Assembly (NCBI GenBank): GCA_903829325.1
Contig: CAIKPM010000030.1
Coordinates: 1 to 58,731 of the forward strand
Length of the DNA stretch: 58,731 nt
Reading direction: 5' to 3'
DNA from: an uncultured bacterium
Lineage (GTDB): Bacteria > Vulcanimicrobiota > Vulcanimicrobiia > Vulcanimicrobiales > Vulcanimicrobiaceae
A program made the translations under genes and the position numbers. Of the stretch, positions 1 to 8,173 are shown one piece after another. Each line of letters starts with the position of its first letter. Within the stretch, counting starts at the first letter, position 1. Below the pieces are notes generated by a model. The model made no database searches. It worked only from the letters and a program-made list of their open reading frames with translations, and was not told the origin of the DNA.

Positions 1-136
1 AAACCTGTGCTCAACAGCGAATCCATGCTGCTAATTATATTGAGGAGGCTGTGCAGTTCACGCGGCGCGGGCTTACACCGCCTCCTTTGGTTGTGAAAGC
101 CGTAACCTGACCTTATTAGGCTGAGGGGCTGAACGC

Positions 137-460
137 TTACAATGACTCAAGTCGCGCAAGTCGATGATCAATCGACGTGAGTAGCGTCATCACCGCATCG
201 TGATCAGCGTGAGTCGATGACCCTCGCTTACGTTCTTTGCTCTCGACTTCGATGAACGACGCCGGAGACACATGCAACTCTGCAGCAAGGCGCAGGAGCA
301 CTTCCGTTGTTGGCAGTGATTCAGCTCGGAGTATGCGGTAAAGCGTCTCGCGACTGATACCAGTACGCTTGTTGAGGAGCGAGATCGAAATGTCTCGCTC
401 CTTCATTGCGCTCTTCAACGTGCTCGCCAGGTGGTGGGCCACCTTTTTATGCATATCCAC
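137..460 (-). CDS. XRE-family helix-turn-helix regulator
   Basis: A 107-residue DNA-binding protein. Residues about 10-70 form a Cro/C1-type five-helix fold, with the recognition region around TGISRETLYRILRAE followed by LLRLAAELHVSP, the usual spacing of helix-turn-helix domains of this family. The C-terminal 35 residues are polar and end in a short leucine-rich helix (LTSIDHRLARLESL) that could dimerise. It is transcribed away from the secreted-protein gene at 506 with only 45 bp between the starts, so autoregulation of that divergent region is plausible. An alternative start is the third codon (ATG, two residues in). It resembles regulators of mobile islands or toxin-antitoxin antitoxins, but no toxin partner is adjacent. 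The family call is firm; targets are unknown. Confidence 0.75.
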   Translation of the reverse strand: MDMHKKVAHHLASTLKSAMKERDISISLLNKRTGISRETLYRILRAESLPTTEVLLRLAAELHVSPASFIEVESKERKRGSSTHADHDAVMTLLTSIDHRLARLESL

Positions 461-505
461 GAGACATATTGTCTCAAGGAATAGGCGCCATGATTGACAT
501 AAGTA

Positions 506-1048
506 ATGGGCACTATGTCCTTTTTATGGCATTGCTTGATTGCTCGACGCCCCGCATGCTCGCGCCATGCGGCTTCCATGCTTGCCAGCCTTCTGGCAGT
601 GGCGTTACTGTTTTGCTCGACTGCCAGCGTTCAAGCTGATCAATCCCCGCCAAGTCCTTGGCATTTTAAAAATGTGCCTTGTGTCGACACGACTATTACA
701 AGAGTCACTCCGAGGCTAAGCAGTATTGGGCAAAAGAGCTTCACTCTCGAAGAATTTGAACAAAGTGGCGTATCCGTTAGTTATGATTCCACTCTTGGCT
801 CAAACCCAGCAGCTCACCGTCTCTTCAATGCCGGCATTATGCATTACCAAGATGAGGTGGGCAATGATGTGATGATCAACGAGCGCCCAGGTGACAGAGT
901 GCAACTTTGCTTCCTCGGAGCGCCTGCGCCAACTGATCAATGCAATCCTGACCTTGACTCGCGCGGACGCTCTTTTCGAGTGTATGATTACCGGCAGCGA
1001 GCCGACTACACTGGCGAAAATTCAGAACACACCTGCGGCGGAGCTTAG
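506..1048 (+). CDS. secreted protein of unknown function
   Basis: A 180-residue protein that I do not recognise. The N-terminus has arginines followed by a hydrophobic stretch (ASLLAVALLFCS) and an Ala-x-Ala-like cleavage site before DQSPP, so a Sec signal peptide is likely. An ATG at 578 would give a shorter n-region. The mature part of about 136 residues has three cysteines that could form disulfides and no recognisable catalytic motif. It ends 11 bp before the zinc-ribbon gene and may be co-transcribed with it. The nearby PDZ protein at 2613 has a closely similar signal cleavage region (SVQADQ here, SVQADE there), hinting at related export signals. Function is not inferred. Confidence 0.55.
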   Translation: MGTMSFLWHCLIARRPACSRHAASMLASLLAVALLFCSTASVQADQSPPSPWHFKNVPCVDTTITRVTPRLSSIGQKSFTLEEFEQSGVSVSYDSTLGSNPAAHRLFNAGIMHYQDEVGNDVMINERPGDRVQLCFLGAPAPTDQCNPDLDSRGRSFRVYDYRQRADYTGENSEHTCGGA

Positions 1049-1059
1049 CGAGTTTTCGT

Positions 1060-2532
1060 ATGGGGCGCCCTGGACAAAATCCGATCTCAGAATGCCCTCT
1101 GTTGCTGGCGGAATGGCATCATGAAAAGAATGGTGACCCCCACAAATATTCAGTCGGTAGCAATAAATTAGTATGGTGGCATTGCTCCTTAGGGCATGAG
1201 TTTCAAGCAAAGCCCAACACACGCTCTGCCCCATTAGCAAAGCAGGGGCGCATCACAGAGTGCAGTGTGTGTCGGTCAACAAGGCAAGCTGAGTGGACGT
1301 GGGAACACATTCTTACAACTGCGACACAAATAAAAAATCAGCGTGGTACATTACCGCCAGTTCCGTGGTTTCAGAAAAATGGCTACAGCACGATGGTAAA
1401 TGCGATTTACAATATAGGAAAAACATGGTTGGATGTACGTCAAGAAATCGACTCTCACGAAACATCTTCTTTAAATGCGATCTCGCGAATCGGGATACGC
1501 TGGAGAAGCAAGGCCGAGGCGTGTCTATCAGATTTCCTATATGCGCGTGATGTCGAGCATTCGATAGGTCGACGTTACCCACCATCTTATGCCAAAGTAT
1601 CCGGAAAGAAAAGCGGCATGTATGACATGCATTTTCGCAAGCCAAATTCCAACGAGTGGGTCGATGTTGAAATCTGGGGTGGACATCCGGGCGGCGAAGG
1701 AACCGTTGAATATCAACGGGTGCGTCAAGCGAAAACAGATTTCCATAAAGGAAATCGTAATTTCTTCGGTGTTGAGCATTCCGATTGCTACAGCGAATCA
1801 CGCCTCGAATTTCTATTAAAGCCATATATTGGAGAACTGCCGGTTGTCAAACAAGGGCATGAACTCGACCACACAGTCCCGACTATACGCTGGTCAACGT
1901 ATCAAGAGGTGCTCGACTTCTGCCGCCAGGTAGCGGCGTTGCAAAAGGACGGGATCTTCCCTTCAGAAAAATGGCTGCGCAAGCAAGCTCCGTACGAGAA
2001 CCGCATGGGCGATGCCTATCCTTCGCTTATGGATAAAATATATCAACACTTCGAGAGCATTGCGAATTTACGAAAAATTCTTGGCCAACAAGATCATAAT
2101 CGGCGCAACTGGTCTGATGATATCGTTAAGCAAGAACTTGATGCCTGGATGAAACGCTATGGGCGCACTCCAGGCGTCATAGCTACAGCCTTCAAAAATG
2201 GCGATACGAATATTTCACAATCAGAAGTACGTCGTGGAAATCTAATCGCGACAATGGCGCAAAAGTACTGCGGCGGCGTGACCAAAGCTCTGCGTAGTAT
2301 TGGATACGATGTAAAACCAGAAAGACAAAAATCTTCAGCCCTCAGCATGCTGCATTTGGCGGCATCAAAAATTGATAATATCGCCAAAAATATTAACGAT
2401 GTGACGACCTCACGCGATATTCGACTCAACGTCAAAAAAATATATCTCTACGCGAATCAGCTTGAACGAAAAGTCGATGAGCTAAACCAAGCAGCTGAAC
2501 GGTCAGAGAAAAACGCATTGCAAACTGCATAG
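1060..2532 (+). CDS. zinc-ribbon, PD-(D/E)xK-like protein with HNH-associated-type repeats
   Basis: A 490-residue protein of mosaic build. Residues 39-71 look like a treble-clef/zinc-ribbon of the DUF4379 kind (WWHCSLGHEF followed by CSVC), a module often found in nuclease-like proteins of islands. Around 148-207 are spaced acidic residues in KAEACLSDFL, YDMHF and VDVEIWGG (E153, D189, E204), resembling a PD-(D/E)xK-type endonuclease core, but the usual lysine is not evident. Three stretches (about 78-132, 283-345, 353-420) share a pattern of Trp, an alpha helix, Gly-x-x-Pro and a second helix, like the homing-endonuclease-associated repeat that reads DNA. A DNA-targeting nuclease is the inference; activity is unproven. 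It lies 11 bp after the upstream gene with no strong ribosome binding site. Confidence 0.6.
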   Translation: MGRPGQNPISECPLLLAEWHHEKNGDPHKYSVGSNKLVWWHCSLGHEFQAKPNTRSAPLAKQGRITECSVCRSTRQAEWTWEHILTTATQIKNQRGTLPPVPWFQKNGYSTMVNAIYNIGKTWLDVRQEIDSHETSSLNAISRIGIRWRSKAEACLSDFLYARDVEHSIGRRYPPSYAKVSGKKSGMYDMHFRKPNSNEWVDVEIWGGHPGGEGTVEYQRVRQAKTDFHKGNRNFFGVEHSDCYSESRLEFLLKPYIGELPVVKQGHELDHTVPTIRWSTYQEVLDFCRQVAALQKDGIFPSEKWLRKQAPYENRMGDAYPSLMDKIYQHFESIANLRKILGQQDHNRRNWSDDIVKQELDAWMKRYGRTPGVIATAFKNGDTNISQSEVRRGNLIATMAQKYCGGVTKALRSIGYDVKPERQKSSALSMLHLAASKIDNIAKNINDVTTSRDIRLNVKKIYLYANQLERKVDELNQAAERSEKNALQTA

Positions 2533-2612
2533 CTTGTGAAGCATCACATAAATATCATTTTTGCCGACCTCTGAAATTGAGGTTGACTCTCGAGTATGAA
2601 AGGCCTCAAGGT

Positions 2613-3401
2613 ATGATTCGATATCGGTTATTAGCTACAAATTTAGCAACACTTGCACTCGCGTTTTTATCGCTGACAGCTATGATGTTTGGGATACCAC
2701 AGAGCGTACAAGCAGATGAAAATACCTCTTTCGGTGTGCAAAACAATTCCCCGGGACATCCCGCCGGTTCGCCAATTCAAATCGAATCCTGCGAGACTGG
2801 AACGATGTTAGGAAGTACTCCATTCTTGGCACAAAGCGATCGACGTTTTCATATTGCGTTTACCAATGAAGGTAACGTTACAGCAGACCTCGTCCGATTT
2901 TATCTCACCTATGGCGAAGAGCGGTTTTATATTAGAGATAAGGGAAGCTTCGCTCCTGGGATAACGATTAACCATTCATATAACCGACGGGGCGGCACAA
3001 TTTTCTCATCCCCCATCTTTGGTCACACCGTATTATCCTGTGAAGTCGTCGCGATTCATTTCACCAACGGAACAAACTGGACAAGTGATAGCAATGCGGC
3101 GAACGCCGGTCCAGGGGCAAATTCACCATCACCAGTTCATAAAATTTTGGGCGTACTACTCCGCCAAACAAATGAAAATATCCTCATTACCGCGGTGATC
3201 TCTGGGAGCGCGGCAGAGGCGACCGGCCTTCAAACCGGTGATATACTGAAAGCGATTAACGGAATGCCATTGGCAACAGTTAGTGATGCCAATGCTGCGA
3301 TTCAGCAGGCGATTGACAAGGACTTTCTTATAACAATAATGCGTAATGGGCAAACAATCAATTTGATGGTAAAGTCACACACAGCTTCAGCGACACCTTG
3401 A
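2613..3401 (+). CDS. secreted PDZ-domain protein
   Basis: A 262-residue exported protein. The ATG at 2613 is preferred over an in-frame TTG at 2577 because it is preceded by an AAGG-like site and gives a clean signal peptide (hydrophobic run TLALAFLSLTAMM, cleavage after SVQA). The middle, about 30-160, looks beta-rich and has two cysteines. The C-terminal 85 residues form a PDZ fold: GVLLRQTN at the carboxylate-binding position, then GLQTGDILKAINGMPL and IMRNGQTINLMV, the classic PDZ ending of HtrA-like and C-terminal-processing proteases. No protease domain is present, so it probably binds exported protein tails rather than cutting them. The next gene starts 13 bp downstream and probably shares its mRNA. 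Confidence 0.65.
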   Translation: MIRYRLLATNLATLALAFLSLTAMMFGIPQSVQADENTSFGVQNNSPGHPAGSPIQIESCETGTMLGSTPFLAQSDRRFHIAFTNEGNVTADLVRFYLTYGEERFYIRDKGSFAPGITINHSYNRRGGTIFSSPIFGHTVLSCEVVAIHFTNGTNWTSDSNAANAGPGANSPSPVHKILGVLLRQTNENILITAVISGSAAEATGLQTGDILKAINGMPLATVSDANAAIQQAIDKDFLITIMRNGQTINLMVKSHTASATP

Positions 3402-3414
3402 GTCCTTCACTTGT

Positions 3415-4128
3415 ATGAGCAATCAAATCTTCGATCAGACTCGGAACGAATCCCTGGGCTACAAAGTAATAATCATCCGCTCGTTGCTTGCAGTATTGCT
3501 TGCATCGTTAACCTGGAAAATCCATGACAATTTCGCTCAGTATGTTCTTCGTCAACAAGCGGCCTATCAAGCATCGGTCGATGCGGCGAATTTAGACCTA
3601 GCTAATTTCACAAATAGTGTCGATGAAATCCAAGTTGAACTCGTGAACACAACCGGTGGAATCGAACGTGTGTATCTTGGGACCAATGGTGCCATGACCT
3701 CCCTATCGAATGGGGTGGATAAGTCTACTCCGCCTGAGCTTGTGGATACGTTGCCTTCTCATTCGAACGACACGATTAATGTCCACGAGTGGGAAAATAA
3801 GTATATTTCTCTGGTAACCTCATACGTCTTTCTGACCCCTGTCAGCTCACCCGCATATCAGTTGCAAGCCAATTTTTTCAGAGAAGATCAGTCAAATTTT
3901 GTGACCACCATTTTTGCCATACCGAATCAATCTGATCGTAATTTTACTGGATATCCCACAACCTTTAATGCTCTCCCTGGAATGACTGTCGCATATCGCA
4001 TTCAAAAGAAGATAGACGGCTACAAGCAAGCACATCAACCCGATCTGAAAGACTTTCCTACTGATTTCTGGTCGTATGTACAGACCGTTCTGACTCATGG
4101 TTGGATTACGAATGATGGCGCGGGATGA
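3415..4128 (+). CDS. single-pass membrane protein, unknown function
   Basis: A 237-residue protein that I do not recognise. A short cytoplasmic tail of about 16 residues precedes one transmembrane helix (VIIIRSLLAVLLASLTW), leaving about 200 residues outside the membrane. The first part of that domain is helical, the rest mixed, with no cysteines and no catalytic motif. It follows the PDZ protein after 13 bp, so the pair may act together at the cell surface. That is an inference from spacing only. Base composition is AT-richer than the mutS region, like its island neighbours. Confidence 0.5.
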   Translation: MSNQIFDQTRNESLGYKVIIIRSLLAVLLASLTWKIHDNFAQYVLRQQAAYQASVDAANLDLANFTNSVDEIQVELVNTTGGIERVYLGTNGAMTSLSNGVDKSTPPELVDTLPSHSNDTINVHEWENKYISLVTSYVFLTPVSSPAYQLQANFFREDQSNFVTTIFAIPNQSDRNFTGYPTTFNALPGMTVAYRIQKKIDGYKQAHQPDLKDFPTDFWSYVQTVLTHGWITNDGAG

Positions 4129-4552
4129 TTGAACCGCGAGCATGCTTGGGGGTTGCTGATCGATCAAGGTCGTTGCTTGTCCTAAACACGCTGCTCGGCG
4201 GCGTAATTCTAGCTGCGGCATGACCAGGAGCATAAGTGAAAAGTGAAGGGAGTGACCAAAGTTGCTGGGCATTGAGTTCACGCGGTACTCGATCCATGAC
4301 GCACTGGGTACCGAGCGCCACGCCTTCGAGTGTCACAAGCTGAGCCGATATAGAAGCTGAGTCGCGAAAATCATACCAGCGGGCAAGCAATACATTGGTT
4401 GCACCGTCATCACCGATTCTATGAAAGGCGCCCACTAAATTTCTGTCGACGCATGAACCGAGAGAATATGGCGATCTCAGCTTAGGCTCTAGTGTCTATG
4501 AATGCATGTCGTGATAAGCGTGCACCACTTTTACGACAAGGAGCACCCAGCG
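4129..4552. other. 424-bp gap, no convincing gene
   Basis: Between the membrane protein and the protease there is no well-supported gene. A minus-strand frame beginning with GTG at 4435 and ending at 4106 is open for 109 codons and reads like ordinary protein sequence, but it overlaps the upstream gene, has no clear ribosome binding site and matches no family I know. It may be a gene remnant. The last 45 bases (from 4508) belong to the inverted repeat shared with the truncated protease copy and include the AAGGAG ribosome binding site at 4538-4543. Confidence 0.4.
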
Positions 4553-5151
4553 ATGTCACTTCCGATTACCGCAGTCACCCCTGTCCGCGCGTCAAAATCC
4601 GAACATGAAGGAGGTGGCGTTTCGGAGCGACATTCGTTGCAATTCGGCGTATATCGCGATGGAGACAACAACCTTGACGAGGCCCAGTCACCCGTGATCG
4701 ACCAAGCGCGGGATGTCACGCAAGCAGATTCAAGTATCGCTGTCAATGTCGAAGATACCACTCAGCGCGACGATGAAGTGGGGCCAGACGGCTTGCTGCG
4801 AACAGAAGAATACGATTTTGTGGGCGGTGAGCAGAAACATGTAGATGTAGCGGCACCCCAGGACATGGCGGCACGCTCAACGTTAACCCGTTTTGTCGAG
4901 CATACACTTGACGAAGCGGAGCACAACGGCGCTAAATCAACTTGGCTCGATCTTGTTGATCACGGCGGTGGCGACGGTGGCGCATTCCAAACCAACATAA
5001 GCGGTGGCAAGGTCATGAAAGAGGACGACATCGCGGGCGCTATCGCTGACGGGATTAAGGATCACGCGCAAGCGCACCCCGAAGACGCCGGCCGTGGTGT
5101 AGACGGCGTACTCCTCAACGCTTGCTTGATGGCGAGTTTAGGGGCAGAATC
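4508..5151 (+). repeat. left arm of inverted protease duplication
   Basis: This stretch is homologous, in inverted orientation, to 7232-7836. Identity is high at the nucleotide level through the leader, the ribosome binding site and the coding region as far as just past the catalytic cysteine. The left copy has an extra segment of about a dozen codons near its N-terminus. Homology stops sharply at 5151 while the intact gene continues. The arms enclose about 2.1 kb. Confidence 0.8.
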
Positions 5152-5824
5152 TTCGCTCTCACATGCCGGGGTTCGCTATCTCGCCGCAAGTCCGGAAACA
5201 ATGATCGCTCCGGGTGCACCAAGTGAAATTGCCGAGGACATTGCCCGGAACCAAGACGACCCAGCGGCAATGGCCAAGGCGATGGTGCATCGCACCATGA
5301 CGACACATTACGGTATCGGGGATGTCAAATTCGGTCCAGCAGCGGCGTTCGACGTTCTCGATCTCGACCCGAAAAAGATCGCAAACATGGAGCAAAGCGT
5401 CAAGCAGCTCAATTCCGCGATTGTTGCAGCAGCAAAGAACCAAGCAACAAAGTCGGAGATCAAGGCCGACGGACGCGATGTTGAGGGGATGACCCGTTCA
5501 CAGGCGCCTGGCCTACCGTGGCACGCTGATCGACCCGCTGAAGAACTGTATGGCAACCTCGCCAGCGATACCAGTCTGCCCTTGGAGCTAAGAACCGCCG
5601 CGCATAAAGCGGTGGCAGCAATTGCCGCAACGGTATTGGCCCACGGCGAATCGAAGGACTTTGCGCCCTTTGGTGACGAGAGTTATCGCGACGCTGCCGG
5701 ACCTACGGTGCATTTTCCTACGAGCAAACGACAAATCGACCCTTGGGCTCCCAAGATATCCGAAACACGTAACGAGTTCGCTCGTGAAGTGGGCGAAGCT
5801 ACTGTCGCAAAAGCGTTAGCGTAA
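4553..5824 (+). CDS. clostripain-family (C11) cysteine protease homologue
   Basis: A 423-residue protein related to clostripain peptidases, which cut after arginine or lysine. Start chosen at the ATG at 4553, nine bases after AAGGAG; the in-frame GTG at 4502 is upstream of that site. The N-terminal core has FGVYRDGDNNLD, typical of the family. The catalytic pair is visible: His at about 137 in LVDHGGGDGG and Cys at about 191 in LLNACLMASLGAE, followed by VRYLAASPE, the usual substrate-pocket strand. There is no signal peptide, unlike secreted clostripain, so it probably acts in the cytoplasm. A helical C-terminal region of about 200 residues follows. A truncated inverted paralogue lies at 7210-7791, and an AT-rich membrane gene sits between them. 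Substrate unknown. Confidence 0.8.
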   Translation: MSLPITAVTPVRASKSEHEGGGVSERHSLQFGVYRDGDNNLDEAQSPVIDQARDVTQADSSIAVNVEDTTQRDDEVGPDGLLRTEEYDFVGGEQKHVDVAAPQDMAARSTLTRFVEHTLDEAEHNGAKSTWLDLVDHGGGDGGAFQTNISGGKVMKEDDIAGAIADGIKDHAQAHPEDAGRGVDGVLLNACLMASLGAESSLSHAGVRYLAASPETMIAPGAPSEIAEDIARNQDDPAAMAKAMVHRTMTTHYGIGDVKFGPAAAFDVLDLDPKKIANMEQSVKQLNSAIVAAAKNQATKSEIKADGRDVEGMTRSQAPGLPWHADRPAEELYGNLASDTSLPLELRTAAHKAVAAIAATVLAHGESKDFAPFGDESYRDAAGPTVHFPTSKRQIDPWAPKISETRNEFAREVGEATVAKALA

Positions 5825-5952
5825 GATAAAAGCCTGGAGCAATAGGTCTTCAGCTGCGATCAATAAGCCTCTGCCGAGGTGCTGAGATGTTCTGCGCGAA
5901 TTCGCTTGCTGTTGACTATTTCAGCATCTCACTTCGGAGGCTTTTCGTTGGA

Positions 5953-7017
5953 ATGAAAATTGCGGATTTGATTGCCGCGAGGCGTCGAGAGCTTCGATCA
6001 AAAATAATTCAAGGGGCAGCAGTTATCGATGTAGCTACTAATTTATCATGTCGCATACTTAAAAATATCAGCTTGATTAGTCTGCACAAAAATCCAATAA
6101 AAACATCAGCTTCTTTTTTGATAGCAATGTTGCTGACATGGGCGATCTGTAAGCCAAGTTTTAAAATTCCTTGGCATGAAAACCTTGGCTCAAGTGATAA
6201 ATCGATTTTCTGGACAACATTTATCGGAGACGTCGCGAACTGCGTTATGGCACTGTCTACAATATTCGTGATGATAATCGCAAATCAGCAATATATGGCA
6301 TTCAAGCGCGATTCCAAGACTAAGGCAACCATCTCGACGATAGACGAATGGTATCAAAAAGATATTCAAAGCTATTTGAGCTTTCCCGAGCTTTATTTGA
6401 TGTCCATTTGGGATTATGAGCCCTGGGGAAGCCGTCTATTCGCGAGAAGAGTTTTCAAGGGTTTAATCTACAAGGCTCGGAGATCAAGCGGCCTAAAATG
6501 CAGAAAAGAATACCGAACAAAACTTCAAGAAATAAACAACGTCATCGAATCGATCAATACGCTCGCCGTAAAAACATGGAATCTTATAGGCAAGAAAATT
6601 ATTGATGCGGATTTATTTTTTAGTCACTTGGACTATTGCATTGTCTCGTCATACTTCGAGTACGAAGACGTTTTGGCGATTCGTCAATCCGAATACAGCT
6701 TCTTGTACAACGAATTCACCGATCTTGCCAGACTCGCTCAATCTTACTATGCAAAGAGAGGAAGTGATTCAATCGTCTCACAGTTGATTGATCAAAGTTT
6801 TGACGACTTACCATGTGACGAAAAGTCTTTCAAAATTTTTCACGCGAAGGTCGCACGTAAAGACTTGCGATTTAAATGTTACGACCTAATTTATTGTATA
6901 TTCTCGTTTGAAATTTTCTGCTTTTTAAGAAAATATAGAGCATTGAATACGCTGTGCTCTGGCGTGTTTTGGAAATATTGCGATAACTTGATGGTGGAGC
7001 ATTTTTCCGAATCTTAA
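5953..7017 (+). CDS. AT-rich two-TM membrane protein, unknown
   Basis: A 354-residue protein with markedly AT-rich codons (many AAA, ATT, TTT) compared with the neighbouring proteases, a sign of recent transfer. The ATG at 5953 is preferred because CGGAGG lies 12 bases upstream and the extra residues from an earlier ATG (5887) add nothing recognisable. Two transmembrane helices (about 51-67 and 86-112, the latter VMALSTIFVMIIANQQY) are followed by a charged cytoplasmic domain of about 240 residues rich in Tyr, Phe and Lys. The layout resembles DUF4760-like and phage-abortive-infection membrane proteins, but I see no diagnostic motif. It sits alone between the two inverted protease copies. A defence or toxin role is speculation. 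Confidence 0.6.
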   Translation: MKIADLIAARRRELRSKIIQGAAVIDVATNLSCRILKNISLISLHKNPIKTSASFLIAMLLTWAICKPSFKIPWHENLGSSDKSIFWTTFIGDVANCVMALSTIFVMIIANQQYMAFKRDSKTKATISTIDEWYQKDIQSYLSFPELYLMSIWDYEPWGSRLFARRVFKGLIYKARRSSGLKCRKEYRTKLQEINNVIESINTLAVKTWNLIGKKIIDADLFFSHLDYCIVSSYFEYEDVLAIRQSEYSFLYNEFTDLARLAQSYYAKRGSDSIVSQLIDQSFDDLPCDEKSFKIFHAKVARKDLRFKCYDLIYCIFSFEIFCFLRKYRALNTLCSGVFWKYCDNLMVEHFSES

Positions 7018-7209
7018 CTTATCTTAAAGGTATTTATTTTCGACTGGTTTCCAAGCAATAAATCTTCCGTAATTATCATCCGACAGATTTGAACCACTGC
7101 CAATTCTCTTAGTTAAGAAATTGCATCTAAGTCAAACGACTTACACCTGCGAATGAATAATAATACAGCGCAGAACGACACGGCAAGCTCAGGAGGCAAT
7201 CGGACGTTC

Positions 7210-7791
7210 CTACCCCCTTGTATAGTATCCCGATTCCACGCCCAAACTGCCCATTAAACACGCGTTCATCAAGACGCCATCGACCCCGCGTTTTGCATCT
7301 TCGGGGTGTGCTTGCGCGTGATCCTTAATCCCGTCGGCGATAGCCCTCGCGATGTCGTCTTCTTTCATGACCTTGCCACCGCTCATGCTGGTTTGGAACG
7401 CGCCACCGTCGCCGCCGCCGTGGTCGACGAGATCGAGCCAGGTTGTCGTGGCGCCGTTTTTTTCGGCTTGGTCGAGGGTGTGTTCTACGAAGTGGGTCAG
7501 GGTTGAACGTTCGGCCATGTCTTGCGGATCGTCAACGTGGGCCTGGCGTTGTGCTCCGTTGATGAGGTTGTATTCTTCGGTGCGTAAATCGCCGGGATCG
7601 CCCAGGGCATCATCGCGTTGGGTGGTGTCTTCGACGTTCACCTTCACCTGAGGATCGCGTTCGGTGACCGCTTGCGCTTGATCCAGCACTGCCGATTGAG
7701 GCTCATCAAGATTATTGTCCCCGTCGCGATAGATTCCAAATTGCAGCGAATTGCGTGGGGTGGTGGGGGCTACGGTGATCGGGAGTGGCAT
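7210..7791 (-). pseudogene. truncated clostripain-family paralogue
   Basis: A 193-residue frame closely related to the intact protease at 4553 but inverted and cut short. The start is the ATG at 7791, preceded by the same AAGGAG leader as in the intact copy. It retains FGIYRDGDNNLD, the catalytic His motif LVDHGGGDGG and the catalytic Cys motif LMNACLMGSLGVE. It then leaves homology after GVES and stops after five unrelated residues, so the substrate-pocket strand and about 215 C-terminal residues are missing. The clear start site and largely synonymous differences suggest recent duplication with 3' truncation. It is most likely a pseudogene, though a short regulatory or decoy protein cannot be excluded. 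Confidence 0.75.
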
Positions 7792-7836
7792 GCGTGGGGC
7801 TCCTTGTCGGAAGATGTGGTGCATGCATATCACGAC
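7232..7836 (-). repeat. right arm of inverted protease duplication
   Basis: Inverted homologue of 4508-5151. Similarity begins upstream of the start codon (shared GTCGTGATA and GTGCACCAC or GCACCAC in the leader) and ends at the GAATC shared just after the catalytic-cysteine codons. The boundary at 7232 coincides with the point where the truncated frame turns into unrelated residues. Confidence 0.8.
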
Positions 7837-7966
7837 CTGGGCCTTTTGGCGCTAGGTGGGCGCTTGTCGATTTGGCGGAAGGAGACATAAATCAGAGTAA
7901 GCGACGGTTCTTGCGGCTTGCAGCTATCGGAGCGACGCTAGTTATCGCTAGAAAAGGATCTTTATT

Positions 7967-8071
7967 ATGGGATTTCCCCCATCGGGCGCTCCGAGTCCAT
8001 ATAATCCCGGTCCGTACACGCCGCCGTACCAGTCTCCGCAGCCGTCGCAACCGCAGCAACCGACTTCCTAG
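7967..8071 (+). CDS. 34-residue Pro/Gln/Tyr-rich micro-protein
   Basis: A short frame, ATG to TAG, with a good ribosome binding site (AAAAGGA, about nine bases upstream). The peptide is almost entirely Pro, Gln, Ser, Tyr and Gly, with motifs such as PSPYNPGPYTPPYQ. Its composition matches the N-terminal 60 residues of the protein starting at 8174 (QPQQYAPYSDPTQ). It could be a stand-alone low-complexity peptide, a leader peptide, or the stump of a truncated paralogue of its neighbour. It lies downstream of the divergent promoter region shared with the truncated protease. The frame and site are seen; expression is inferred. Confidence 0.45.
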   Translation: MGFPPSGAPSPYNPGPYTPPYQSPQPSQPQQPTS

Positions 8072-8173
8072 CTTTGATTTTGGGGCCGTGCTTTAGCGCG
8101 CGCGGCATTCCTTGTCAAGTGGTCCTTCTGCGACATACTCAATATTAACGATTGCTTTCCGTGAAGGTGCAAC

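Noticed and set aside
1-110. Possible C-terminus of a plus-strand gene running in from the left edge, ending TGA at 108-110
   Set aside because: Two plus-strand frames are open over the same stretch, the length is under 40 codons and no motif is seen.
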